Part shown: positions 1 through 10,900 of the stretch, piece by piece
How the letters are laid out: each line of letters starts with the position of its first letter
How positions within the stretch are numbered: position 1 is the first letter of the stretch
Assembly: GCF_014805625.2 (NCBI RefSeq)
Contig: NW_023998415.1
Coordinates: 22,132,469-22,196,468, forward strand
DNA length: 64,000 nucleotides
Reading direction: 5' to 3'
Source of the DNA: Glossina fuscipes
Lineage: Eukaryota > Arthropoda > Insecta > Diptera > Glossinidae
Made by a program: the position numbers and the translations under genes
Notes under the pieces: generated by a model
What the model was told of the DNA's origin: nothing
Seen by the model: only the letters and a program-made list of their open reading frames with translations
Database searches by the model: none

Positions 1-64
1 GACGGTACAAAGTCGCTTTCGAGTATCTTTAAAGCTTGTAGTTCGGTATTAAAGACATATTTAG

Positions 65-860
65 TAAATTCTTATCTTTAAGTTGGGAAATAGTAAATAA
101 ATAAATAAAATCAATAAATAAAAGAAGAAATATATGAAATAATATAATTAGTAAATTAAAAAAGAAAAATAAATAAAGGAATATACTAATAAACAAGAAA
201 TAAATAAAATAAGTAACAAGATAAAATAGATGAATGAATAAATAAAAAAGATAAATAAATATCAACAAATCAATAAATAAAAAAATAAAATAAATAAATA
301 AAATAGATAAATATATAAAAGTAACAAGGAAAAATGGTAAAAAAAAAACATGAATCATGTAAACGAATCAGAGCAATTAAAAAAATAAAAGAATAAATAA
401 ATACTAAAATAAAAAAAAAAAAATTAATTTTATTCTTAAATATATAAATAAAACAAAAAAAAATTAAATAAATTGTTACCTAAAATAAAGAATAAATAAT
501 TAAATAAAGTGAAATAAATAAGTAAATTAACAAAAAAAATAAATAAAAAAATAAATAAATAAATAAATAAATACATCAGTATATATAAATAAAAGAAATA
601 AATAAATTAAGAGAGTAAATATACAAACAATCAACAAAAATAATATTAATAAATGACATAAATAAAAAATTGTATGAAATAAATAAATACTAAAATAAAA
701 AAGTTATTAAAATACCTAAAAATTAAAAAACCAATAAATAAATAGTAATATAAATAATTAAAAAAAAAAAAAAAAATGTATGAAACATATAAATAAAAAT
801 TAAAAAAATATATAAATAAATACAAAGTAATTAAAATAAACGAATAATAAAAATAAATGA
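65..860. repeat. AAATA/TAAA-rich low-complexity block
   Basis: Nearly the whole stretch is built from imperfect AAATA and TAAA units with short poly-A runs. A minus-strand open frame here translates to Phe/Leu/Ile/Tyr-rich sequence typical of AT-biased noise, so it is not called as a gene. The block could be a degenerate satellite or a decayed A-rich microsatellite. Confidence 0.85.
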
Positions 861-2529
861 AATTTCAATTTCTCTCACTAGGAAATTATGCAAAAAAGTT
901 TAGGGATTTAAATGAACTTTGACTTATATTGTTAGACTTTCAAATGGAATACGGGCAAACCAATTATATTCGCCGAATCGGCGAATTTTGCCAACCTACC
1001 ACCTAAAGCGGATATCTTTCTTTTTGGTAAATGCTAATTACTCGACGGCTTGATCCATTCACGGCGTCGAGGAATGATTCCGTTTCCGTTTCGATTTCTC
1101 CTTTCGAGTTTAAGTCACATTCTGTTATTACCCAGCTAATAATGACTGATTTTGATACTTGATCTTTTGCATTAATTCAAGAATATATGGTCCAAATCGC
1201 ACACATACAGGCGCATGACTGGGGAAATTTAGTCGCCATCTCCTCTCTATGACTATCGGAAATTTTTTAATCTTACAAATCAAAATAAGTATGTACGTAT
1301 GTATATCCTCAAGCTGTGGTGGTGGGTATAATTAAAAATTTTGTATATTTCCTTCTTCTAGTTATCACATACATACACAAGTACATATATATATATATAT
1401 ATTTATAAATATTCTCTTTAAGTAATTTTTTGTATTCAAAGTCTGTGCAAAATAACGAAAGAGTTTAAGTTGGAAATTCTCTTGGAACCTTCACTTTATT
1501 CTCGTCTATTGCGGCACGAATTTCGTGAAGGCACCTATTAAATGGATGTACTAGAATGTATATATATATATATTATGTAATCAATGTCTAATGCGATGCG
1601 AATGTATTTCATATAAATGTGCTAAATAGAAAGTAAGCAGTGGCTTGATCATGTAAATTATCGAAATAATTATTTCCTAAAAGATTGGTTATAGGTGGAC
1701 TTGATTTTTTTTTTCAATTAGTATAACGTATGTAATCACTTGCTTGTTTATCCAAAGTGGATCGTACCATGACCCCCATGACTAGTGTGTCAAATTTAAG
1801 CTCCAAATATTATCATATCGGTCATTAAGTAAATAATGAAAATTAATTTGAAATTTCATTTTTTCAAGCATTTTGCATTTAAATGAAGCTGCAGTATATA
1901 GAATAAGTCCAATGAATCCAATGATATTCTTATCTACGTTTTTATTATTTAAGAGTTGCAAAAGTGCTATGAACTAGCAGCAGATTAAATTGATTAAGAG
2001 TCTCACGATAATCAAGAATGCATTGTGCATATATACGTACTGTGCCGATACAAATGTTATATAAAAAGATAGATTCAGATTTTTTTTTTTTTTTTTTTTT
2101 TTTATATAATTTTGCTCGAATATTCAAATATAGTGAATGTTATATTAGTTTAGATTTAAATATTCTTTAAAGCTTGTAAGAAGTTTTAAATTTCCTTATA
2201 ATATGAATCTGAATTATTGATAACGTTCGATAATTATACCTGTAACATGATCAATCTACCATGCAAAATAAAAAAAAAAAAAATAAATAAAAAATAAAAA
2301 AAATATGCAATTTGCATAATAGACCACAATAGAGATAAAACATAATTATTACAAATGTTAGAAGAGTGTCAGTCAATTGGTTTAATTTGATTGTAACAAT
2401 ACAATTAGTTCAATAGACGACACATGCCCACACCATCACACGCCCCCTCCACCAAACACATAGAGCGAGAGAGACAGACAGACATGCAGATGCATACTCC
2501 CTGATGCAAAACAAATACACACATACTCG

Positions 2530-2562
<33 letters not shown>

Positions 2563-3101
2563 GAACCCGCAAATACAGTTCGTACATAATATATAAATGC
2601 AAAAACACAATGAAAGGTACGCCAATAAACTCTAATAATTTATATATAAATTTTATACTATTTACCCTTTCATATGAAACTAAAAATGTACTAAAAGAAT
2701 TTATTATGAAAACATTGGAAACTTCACTCAAATCTTTTGTTACGAAGCATTATGACGATGTTAAATTGTAACGGTCACTGAAATCGTTTCTCCAATTTAG
2801 AAAAAATTTGTAGTAAAATTTATACATGGCCTATATGTATATATCTATCCATATATATATGCATAATTTAAGTTAATATAATTAAAATAAACTCGCACCA
2901 AAATATATACGTTGTAGTTATATTTCGAAAATATAAGATGAGTGTAGTAACGCACTCACACACCCGTTTGTTCTCTCACCCCTCTTTAAGTATTTAATCA
3001 TCGTTTGTCTTATGTATATTATGATCTGCAAGATGAAACATATAGAATTGATAACAATTTTATGAAGTATGACTAATTTCGATAGGTACTCAAACAATCA
3101 T

Positions 3102-3136
<35 letters not shown>

Positions 3137-4555
3137 TGAGTATTTATTAACATAGAAGAAAGAAGAAGATGAAGTAGCAGAAAAAAGAAAGTTGATAAAA
3201 TTGATCTGTTTTGTTTGTATTGTGAAATTATTAAATCTCTACTGTAAACCTTAAAAAAAGAAAACAATAATAAAAAAACAAAAAAACGCAAAAAATATAA
3301 AATATTATATTCAGGTTTTACACTTAGAATTAATTCTCTTTGTCGCACAATATCATCAGTGTTATTACTAATAAATAATATTATAATCTTCTTATCGGAA
3401 ACAGTAAACCTTAGCTTTTTAGCCAATTGTTCATACAATGAAGTAAATGTCTGAGCATCATCCAGTCGAATATGTGATGTGTTGTTACGCGTTTATGGCC
3501 TCTTTGGTCTAACTGCTAATAGCCTACAAATACACTTGTGTGTCTTTTAAGAATATTTTCATCTCTTACAGTGCATTTCAAATATGCTTCTAACTTGGCT
3601 GCCGTAGTCTTAAGTGGCTTAACTGCATCGCATAAAAAGAGGTATTTTTCTTTCGCATTTACAAGTGAAGAAGGGCCAAAGCTTCTAGAATATGAACAAA
3701 AAAATTTATTACCTAAAACAAACCTTTTGGATAAAATGTCGAGGCTTTTTTCATCTACGTCCTTTGAGCGTTTGTTTGAGAGTCTCAGCTTACACTCGAA
3801 TTCGATAGCAGATCGTTCATTTAAAAGCCATTCAATACAGACACATACGTGCAAGTAGTTTCATTAGAAGGACCTTTGCGTGTTGGGGAGAACGAGAGTT
3901 ATTTGAAAACTTTCAGTACTTCTGCCTCCAAACCAAAAGCTTGAGATGCAACACAACGAGTGTAACTCTGTATTTGACAAATACAGCAAAGTAGACGCTT
4001 GTCGAACAGAAACTGGTTACGGAAAGAGAAGAAGAAAGACTACGTGAACATAGAGGCACAAATAGATTTATTGTGCAGGGTTTTAGCGAAAAATGGAATC
4101 CATTTATAACATCTTTCGTGCATTTAAGCGCGATTTTTCAAAAGAGCAAACATCATAACTCCAATGACTTTCATATTTTCATTCAAGTGTTTCGCAGAAG
4201 TTCTCTAAAGGAAGACGTCCGACTTCTTCGATAAATTAATTAAAAGATAAGGTATTAAGAAAAGACTGGTTTTTTGTTTCTTTTTTGGTCGGAAATTGAA
4301 CTTTTTCACGCAAATACTCACTTATCGCACAAGGAAACATCAATAATTCTAAAAAGGCCATGTTCTCCTTTAGCTATAGTCATCTTGATTACACAGTTTT
4401 GTTTTTTTTTTTTTTTTTTTTTGGTAATTCAAATTCGAATCCCCTTTACAGCGTGCCGCACCACCTTTGTTTATTCTTTTTCAATATCTGACAAAGACGT
4501 AATTCACTAAGTTTGTGGGATGATTAATAAAATATCAATTTTTCCCCTCAAGGGT
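861..4555. other. No gene recognised; microsatellites and unique AT-rich DNA
   Basis: I see no recognisable coding sequence. Simple repeats are a T run at 2080-2103 and (AC)n tracts at about 2533-2557 and 3104-3133. Around 3516-3858 open frames of about 110 codons occur on both strands. Neither resembles a family I know, and opposing open frames of this length are expected by chance in a locally less AT-rich patch. Confidence 0.6.
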
Positions 4556-4559
4556 TCAA

Positions 4560-5510
4560 GCATTTCTCTAACATTTCTTTGTCTTTCATATAGAACGATT
4601 TGTTGTCCAACTATTCAAAATACGCCACAGTTTCGCTGCAATCACATCTTCTCTGGAGCCATGGCCCTTTTCGGCGAGCATTCGTTTGGCATGGGACCTA
4701 AATCTGGAGAATACGGTGGATGTACAAGTGATTCGAAGTGCAAATCGTTTATGTTGTTTTGGTCCACTTGTAAAGCGGCGTATAGTCTTGGTGAAAGAGC
4801 ATTTCTTCTTCTTCATATGGGGCAGTATTTTGCAATTTTATCATTTAAACTGACTACTAATCCTGTGCTATATTCGCTATTGATCCTAAATATGAAAGTC
4901 TTAATCTTTCTTGTCGACTTTTGCCTTTTTGCTCGCTTTGGCCGATTCGGTTCGCCGGCTGCTGTCCACTTGGCTGACGGCCGATCGGACTCCGAAATCT
5001 AATGATGAATCCATGTTCCATCCATCGTCGCGTATCGCATAAAAAAATCTGTTTACCATCAACACATTGTTGGTGTTGGTTAAAAGTGAACAAACGCAAT
5101 ACCCACTTCGAACAAAGCTTTCCTACGGACAAATGTCCTAGCAAAGTAGTAAATATATTGCCGTTTGATATCATTAAGGTTTCAGCTATCTCCCGCTAGT
5201 TCATATTTCGTTCTTCTAATACGATTTTTTGGTCTTTTTTTACGTTTTCTGAAACCACTGCCGATCTTCGGGCAATCAGAGTGTTCAGCATTATTGGTGT
5301 TTGTACGACCTCATTTAAAATCAGCAAGCCACCATTCTCGCTCACCGCCTTTGTCTCGACGGAGCGGAGTCCCGTTGGAGCAGTTGTAAGCAGCATACCA
5401 ATGATACGCCAACTCCAGATTTTGTCATCGGTTTGAAGACTGATTACATAAGTAGTGTCACTAAAAACAACAAACTGTAACTTGAAAGCGAATGCATGGG
5501 ATGTCATGAA
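4560..5510 (-). pseudogene. Degenerate mariner-family (Tc1/mariner) transposase
   Basis: Read on the minus strand across several frames, this is a decayed mariner transposase. From N- to C-terminus: a helix-turn-helix-like stretch ending KIVLEERNMN (about 5196-5235), a KLCSKWVLRLFTFNQ stretch in the next frame (about 5080-5130), then MDGTWIHH-type residues around the first catalytic Asp, LFHQDYTP around the second catalytic Asp (about 4760-4800; Asn to Tyr next to the Asp), and HPPYSPDL followed by a corrupted LGPMPN where the third catalytic Asp is expected (about 4690-4720). Frameshifts and stops break it into at least four pieces, so it cannot encode an active enzyme. Terminal inverted repeats were not identified; boundaries are those of recognisable coding homology. 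Confidence 0.8.
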
Positions 5511-6020
5511 ATTCTAGCACATTTGCATTAAAAGTTAATACTATCTAGAAATCATATGAATTTGTTAATAGTATCGACATCTATATGTCACCCTACGGAC
5601 TTATTGAATGATATTTTATATACTCATTAATCAGCCTGAGTATTATTATTCTTTTACCTTAATAATAAAATTGAATTTGCTGATCAACTTTAGATGTATG
5701 GCAGTAACAAGCAGTCGAGAAGTGCCCTTACAGTTCTGTGCATCTGTTAAACTGCTGAAAACAGTTCTCAGTTCGATTGTTTATTGTTTTCTAAATATCG
5801 TTCTTTATTTTATTGCTATCTCATTATCTTAACTAAACGCTTTTAAATCGTGCATTTAATTACGAAAATGATTTATTTCCGACTTTATTGCCGGATTGAG
5901 GCAAAATCTAATGCACTCGCAATTCTGTGTTCTTCATTATTGTACTTCATATGTGAATTTGCATTTTAAAAATAGTCTTAAAGACATGGGGGCGTCATTT
6001 GTATAACATGGATGAGTCGT
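5511..6020. other. No feature recognised
   Basis: Unique-looking AT-rich DNA next to the mariner remnant. A 74-codon plus-strand open frame near 5608-5832 has no recognisable motif. Confidence 0.5.
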
Positions 6021-6263
6021 ACCGAGGTGTTTTGAAACCGTGTTAGACGAGACTTGTTCTTCTTCTTATTTATTTAAATTAAGCTATAAAATATAGAACA
6101 GTGTAACATAAATCAAGGCAATGTGTACCGTGTTGTTTTGAAACCGTACCGAGGTGTTTTGAAACCGTGTTAGACGAGACTTGTTCTTCTTCTTATTTAT
6201 TTAAATTAAGCTATAATATAGAACAGTATAACATAAATCAAGGCAATGTGTACCGTGTTGTAT
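6021..6263. repeat. Tandem duplication, period 127 bp, two copies
   Basis: The unit beginning ACCGAGGTGTTTTGAAACC at 6021 restarts at 6148 and continues with only a few differences, including a 2-base indel in an AT stretch. The second copy stops near 6263. The inner GTTTTGAAACCGT segment is itself present at both unit ends, which suggests unequal crossing over or slippage at a short internal homology. Confidence 0.9.
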
Positions 6264-7069
6264 CGAAATGTTGCTTCACAAGTACTGCATCATATTGGTG
6301 AAAACTATATATGATTTTAAGATTAGCTTGTGGCATTCATGAAATCTTTCTCGAGTCTTTTTAATGATGGAATAAATTATTTAAGACTTTCACTTCTATT
6401 TGCCTACAACTAAAATTCCTAACCTTCACTTGAAACGATGCAGTTTTTATTTAATGAAAAAATTTATTATCTAAGCAAAATGCTTCTTAATATTCTTCGC
6501 TTAGTTACTTACATTGGCTATGTGCCACACTTCCGCATTTTGTGCCAATGTATGGATACATAGAACAGAGAACGCCTCTCACAGTTCAGTTCAGAGTTTT
6601 GAACTGATCAAGACTACATGTTACTTGTATATTTTATGGGATAATAATTATTTCTGCGCGTATTACAAAGAGAACTAAATAATTTTTAAACATCAACGTA
6701 CTTATTACGTCATTAAGATCAAAGAATTTCACGTACAGTATATGTTTTTTTACGATTCATCCACGCAACGTCGAAAATCTCGATAATATTTCTTTATAAG
6801 TATTTGACCTTCGCGAAGTAACTTCTAATCAAAAGAAACAGTCAAGATATCTTTAATTTCTTTTGGTTTAGTTTATTTACGTGCTGTATAAGGTTTTGCT
6901 GAATCGTGACCGCAGGGGCATGTCTCCTTTAATCATAGCATATGCACTTGAGATTATCTTCACTCGTACAGAGTTGCACCTTTGCAGCTGTTTGGACACA
7001 GAGTTATTTAAATAGAAAATTTGAGTTAGTTTAGAACAAAAAGGGGAAGACAAACGATATAACTTCAAA
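6264..7069. other. No feature recognised
   Basis: Unique AT-rich DNA without a supportable gene. The only open frame of note (63 codons, minus strand, 6877-7068) shows no domain. Confidence 0.5.
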
Positions 7070-7070
7070 C

Positions 7071-7113
<43 letters not shown>

Positions 7114-7121
7114 CTCTCTCT
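7070..7121. repeat. (TC)n microsatellite
   Basis: About 25 CT dinucleotides with two G interruptions. Confidence 0.95.
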
Positions 7122-7173
7122 AAAGTAAATTAATTAATTGGAATTGATGTTTCAATCGCATATACAAGACTTC

Positions 7174-7330
7174 TAATATTTAGCCAAAGACTTGCTGTAT
7201 TATTCAGTTGGTGGGTCTTCACGTCCATCACTCCTCTTCAATTGCTTGATTTTTAATATTTAGCCAAGGACTTGCTGTACTATTCAGTTGGTGGGTCTTC
7301 ACGTCCATCACTCCTCTTCAATTGCTTGTT
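7174..7330. repeat. Tandem duplication, period 80 bp, two copies
   Basis: The unit starting TAATATTTAGCC at 7174 recurs at 7254 with about two substitutions (CAAAGAC versus CAAGGAC; GTATTA versus GTACTA). The high identity suggests a recent duplication. Confidence 0.92.
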
Positions 7331-7382
7331 CACGTCTTTTTTCCTTATTTACCCAAAATGGAATATAAAAATTCTTTGTTAT

Positions 7383-7625
7383 TTATTTTGAAAATTCTTT
7401 TCTTCTTCTTCTTCTTCTCCTGATATTCAGCAAATTACCAACAAAAAATCATATGGTATGTGTAAAAAAAGGCATAACGTGAACACCGATTTTTAAGACC
7501 CATTTTGAAAATTCAACAACAATTTCAAAATATTCTCCTCTTCTTCTTCTGTAAGTCAGCAAATCAACAATAGATGATTTACTGAGTTGGGTGAAAAAGA
7601 TTCAGTGCGAACACGAAGTTCTTTA
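7383..7625. repeat. Diverged tandem repeat of about 115 bp
   Basis: Two stretches share the same order of blocks: TTTTGAAAATTC, a CTT-rich tract, a TCAGCAAAT block, an AAAAA(A/G)G block, then a GTGAACAC / GCGAACAC block. The first copy runs about 7383-7495 and the second about 7501-7625. They are much more diverged than the 80-bp pair just upstream. Confidence 0.6.
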
Positions 7626-7823
7626 TTTCAATCTTAATAAAGTTGGCAATTAGCTTGATTGTATATATATAGTTTACGTGTTATGATGTCAGCCAAGTAG
7701 TGAAAATCATTATGCGAGAAATGATCTTTCGCGAGTTTCGGGTAATTTTCTTATTTGATTCTATTTTCTTGATTTTTGATACGATATATCCTGAGAACTG
7801 AAATTCATAGATCGAGATGTGAT

Positions 7824-8022
7824 TAAGTACAAGCAATATCCGCCTGGGTGGCCGAGTAGGCAAGAGTCTCGACTAGCAACTCAGTGGTCGTGGGTTCGAA
7901 TCTCAAGTGCGGTAGAGTTTTTAATAAAAGCCGATAGCCTTAGATGCTAGTGCTTTTAAGAGTTTACTCTTAGAATTTATTTCTCTGGCGAAATAAAAAA
8001 TAAAAATAATAAGTACAAGCAA
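7824..8022 (+). mobile_element. tRNA-derived SINE with 13-bp target-site duplication
   Basis: The body (7837-8009) begins with a tRNA-like head carrying an RNA polymerase III A box, TGGCCGAGTAGG (about 7849-7860), and a B box, GGTTCGAATCT (7893-7903), which differs from consensus only at the last base. A non-tRNA middle follows, then an A-rich 3' end of AAATAAAAAATAAAAATAA type. The element is flanked by a perfect direct repeat, TAAGTACAAGCAA, at 7824-7836 and 8010-8022, the mark of L1-type target-primed insertion. The acceptor arms pair poorly, so it is not a functional tRNA gene. A decayed relative lies near 22,482. Confidence 0.88.
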
Positions 8023-8745
8023 GTGTCTTATGAAAGCGCTGAAAAGTTAAGAAAGTAAAAGAATGTGTGAAGGAATAGAATCATAGTTTGGCTGATGGCA
8101 AGCTTTGAGAAAAGTGAAGATAGACTTATTTTGAAAACTTCGAAAACTTACTAACAAACCGAATGACACAAAATAGTCGCCAGACGTTATTGAAAGTCAT
8201 GCATACCTTGCAAGTAAAAAATTCCTCTTATCTTTCGCATAGAGTACATATAGTATTTATGTTACTGAATGGATTGATTTTCTAAGAAACATTGAAACTC
8301 TTGTAATTAAAGCGATATGTCTAATATCCTTAATTGCAAGTATACGAGAGGAAACGAAAGGCTTTAAAGAAAAAAAGGAAAAAAAAAAGGAAGGTTTTAT
8401 TTGCCACAGTCCGCTTATTCAGCGCTTATATGGACTTCAATTTTTTTTATCTCTCAAGGACAACAATAAGACATTGCACAGCCTCAATACTCTTAACTGT
8501 CTGATGAGATTAGCTAAAGGAAATGTTATGGTTTGCCAAATAATGTAATAAAACTATCAGATTGGCAGAGAGTTTTCATGCAGTTATGCATAACTGTGGT
8601 TTTAATTTCTCATCCACACGGACGTCAAATGCATTAATACATTCAAGTGCAGTTTTTTGACCATCATGTTCTTTAAATCTTCTAGCCGTGCTCTGAACAA
8701 CGCCAGAGAATCATCACAAATTATAAGGCATTTGTTTAATTGTAT
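8023..8745. other. No feature recognised
   Basis: Unique AT-rich DNA between the SINE and a mariner-like end. No coding or RNA gene could be supported. Confidence 0.5.
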
Positions 8746-8747
8746 TA

Positions 8748-8776
8748 GGTTGTTCGGAAAGTCATTTCGTTTTTCG
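8748..8776 (+). mobile_element. Possible solo mariner terminal inverted repeat
   Basis: The string TTAGGTTGTTCGGAAAGTCA, preceded by TA and followed by TTTCGTTTTT, resembles terminal inverted repeats of some mariner subfamilies, which open with TTAGGTTG and insert at TA. I found no matching inverted end within the next 1.5 kb and no transposase peptide inside, so at most this is the end of an internally decayed or deleted copy. The resemblance is from memory of the family and was not computed. Confidence 0.4.
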
Positions 8777-8779
8777 CTT

Positions 8780-9700
8780 CTGTCTCTCTCTGTTGTTCTG
8801 ATTAGTTAACTAGAAGGCAGCTGTATGTGTTTGTATGATAAGTGTTCGGAATAATAGGTAAAGTTTTATTTTGTGCTTTTCATTAGCAAAGCTTTCGTTT
8901 TATGTATGCTATTGACTACAATTGCGATAGGCTTTAACTGCTTGTGGATTATGCATAATAGGAGGAGTGTCACACGAGTTCTTATTGGCTTATCTTTCGC
9001 ACATACATTCTTAAACTGTGTCATCATATTACATATGCTTACATACAAAATCATGATAGAAAACAATAGCGTAGTGCAAACGATTGAACGATTGAAAGCA
9101 TCCAAATGTTGTTTTGCCAACATGAATAGTGCACAACTAGATGTAGTAAGCATTGCATACACGCGAACGGTATCTTATTATGTAAGCATTTATTTTAATT
9201 ACACTATAACGTAAAATGCCCGAATAGCGATCTTTTTTGTCTTTCCATTCAACTACGTTTCAGATTGAGTTCGGGTCAGTGTATTATGATTTTTAGGATA
9301 GGATAGGAGGAATCTATTTACAAATTACTTCCGAGACTTTCTACTTACAATGCTTTTTCTGGTCTCATCCGAGCATTATTACAGTTTAAGTTTTTCAAGT
9401 CAAGACTGTGACTTTACTTTTCGCAAATAGTCGGCTTATACGGTATACATCCTCTACCTTACACCGCACAAAGTTAGCGTCACAAGCATCTTACTAATAA
9501 CAAATTTCATTGTGACATACCAGGGAAATGTTTTGTCTCAATACATGGGATTATTTAGAACGAAAGTATATATATATGTTTTCATTTTGACGCCTTTTGA
9601 TGTCGTACTTGGCAACTCCTTAATGTTGCAGAGTAGTTGCTTTTCTTTCAGAATTTAAATTGTAATGGCATAAATAAAAGTAATTTAAATATGTTTTTAT
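8780..9700. other. No gene supported; opposing open frames near 8866-9214
   Basis: Open frames of 98 and 113 codons lie on opposite strands over the same bases and match nothing I recognise. If the terminal repeat at 8748 is real, this could be decayed element interior, but no transposase motif is visible. Confidence 0.4.
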
Positions 9701-10362
9701 ACATAATATTTTCGTTTATTTTCAATGATTTGCTTTTTATTATTATTTTTTATTTTTTTTATTTTTTGTTTTTGTTTTTTGTTATTTAAATTAGAGAAGT
9801 TTTTCTATTTTTTTCTTCTTCTTCTTTCGTAATATTAAATTTTCATTATAAGAGTGTGTGTGTATGTGTGAGTATTTAATATTACAAATAACTCTTAAAT
9901 TACAGTTGGTTTCTTCATTTTTAAAACTATTGTATAATGTTTTTTATTTTATTTCATTTTCTTTTCTCAATTTAATAAATAATTTCTTAATTTTATTTCC
10001 ACTATTATTATTATTTGTGTTTTTTTTTTTTTTTTTTTTTTTAAGTAATAAAAACATATTATATTTTTTTTATTTTTTTATTGTTTTTTTTTTTTTTTTT
10101 TTTAAATTTATTTGTATTCATTTTTAAATATAATTTACTTTTACTTTGTGTTGTTGTTGTGTTGTTAAACTTTTTCTAATGACAATAACACAGTCCGTGT
10201 TTTGTGATGTATAGAAATGATTGTATATTATAAGGGTTAAATAGTTGCTTTAGTTTTTTGTTTTTCGTTTTTTTCGTTTCACGTTTTTGAAAGAAATCAT
10301 TCAAACTACCAGCCATTGATGTACATTTTAATATGAGTTTCATTGGGCTATAAAGTGAAGGT
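9700..10362. repeat. T-rich low-complexity DNA
   Basis: Long T runs and ATT/TTTTA units dominate. The plus-strand open frame at 9858-10127 is almost entirely Phe and Leu, a product of the T tracts. Confidence 0.8.
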
Positions 10363-10368
10363 ATGTGT

Positions 10369-10408
<40 letters not shown>
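10363..10408. repeat. (GT)n microsatellite
   Basis: About 20 GT units with one GTAT interruption near the start. Confidence 0.95.
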
Positions 10409-10412
<4 letters not shown>

Positions 10413-10609
10413 ATATATAGATATATGCAGAAAATGTAGATATAGAGGTTAGAATGCAAAATGGACTATGTAGGTAACTCTCTTTTTCAATGAGAATGCA
10501 CGTACGGGAGAAGTGATGTGTTTCTTATATTATCCTTAGTTTGTTAGTACACATATACATTATGTATATATGCAAAATATCTCTAAAATGTATATTTTCG
10601 GTATATATC

Positions 10610-10617
10610 ATTTATTT

Positions 10618-10653
<36 letters not shown>

Positions 10654-10665
10654 TTATTTATTTTT
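10610..10665. repeat. (TTTA)n microsatellite
   Basis: About a dozen TTTA units with one TTA interruption. Confidence 0.93.
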
Positions 10666-10770
10666 AAACACTTTTTGTAATTATATGAGAATTGTTACTG
10701 TTTTTGTTCTTGTTGTGTATTTGAACAGATTTATTCTAAATAAATGCATTTCAACTTTAGTGTGTCGCCC

Positions 10771-10900
10771 GTGTGTGTGTGTGTGCGTGTGTGCGTGTGT
10801 GCGTGTGTATGTTTGTGTATATGTATGTATATATGTGTTTGTGTTTGTTTGTGCTGGTCTGCGTATGCGTATGCTTATGCGTATGCGTATGCGTATGCGT
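10771..10900. repeat. Compound (GT)n and (GTATGC)n repeat
   Basis: A GT/GC-rich tract with GTGTGC and GTATGT variants passes into about six copies of the hexamer GTATGC at 10861-10900, one of them GCTTAT-like. The apparent Val/Cys-rich open frame is a translation of the repeat. Confidence 0.9.

Noticed and set aside
29..358. 109-codon minus-strand open frame
   Set aside because: Composed almost only of Phe, Leu, Ile and Tyr from AAATA-type repeats; no real protein signature.
3516..3858. Opposing 106- and 112-codon open frames
   Set aside because: No known motif, no supporting splice or transposon context. Two antiparallel frames over the same bases are more likely chance than a gene.
7837..7920. 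A functional tRNA gene
   Set aside because: A and B boxes are good, but the acceptor stem pairs only at four positions. The element continues into a non-tRNA body with an A-rich tail and target-site duplication, so it is a SINE.
8866..9214. Opposing 98- and 113-codon open frames
   Set aside because: Unrecognised sequence; no transposase motif despite the nearby mariner-like end.
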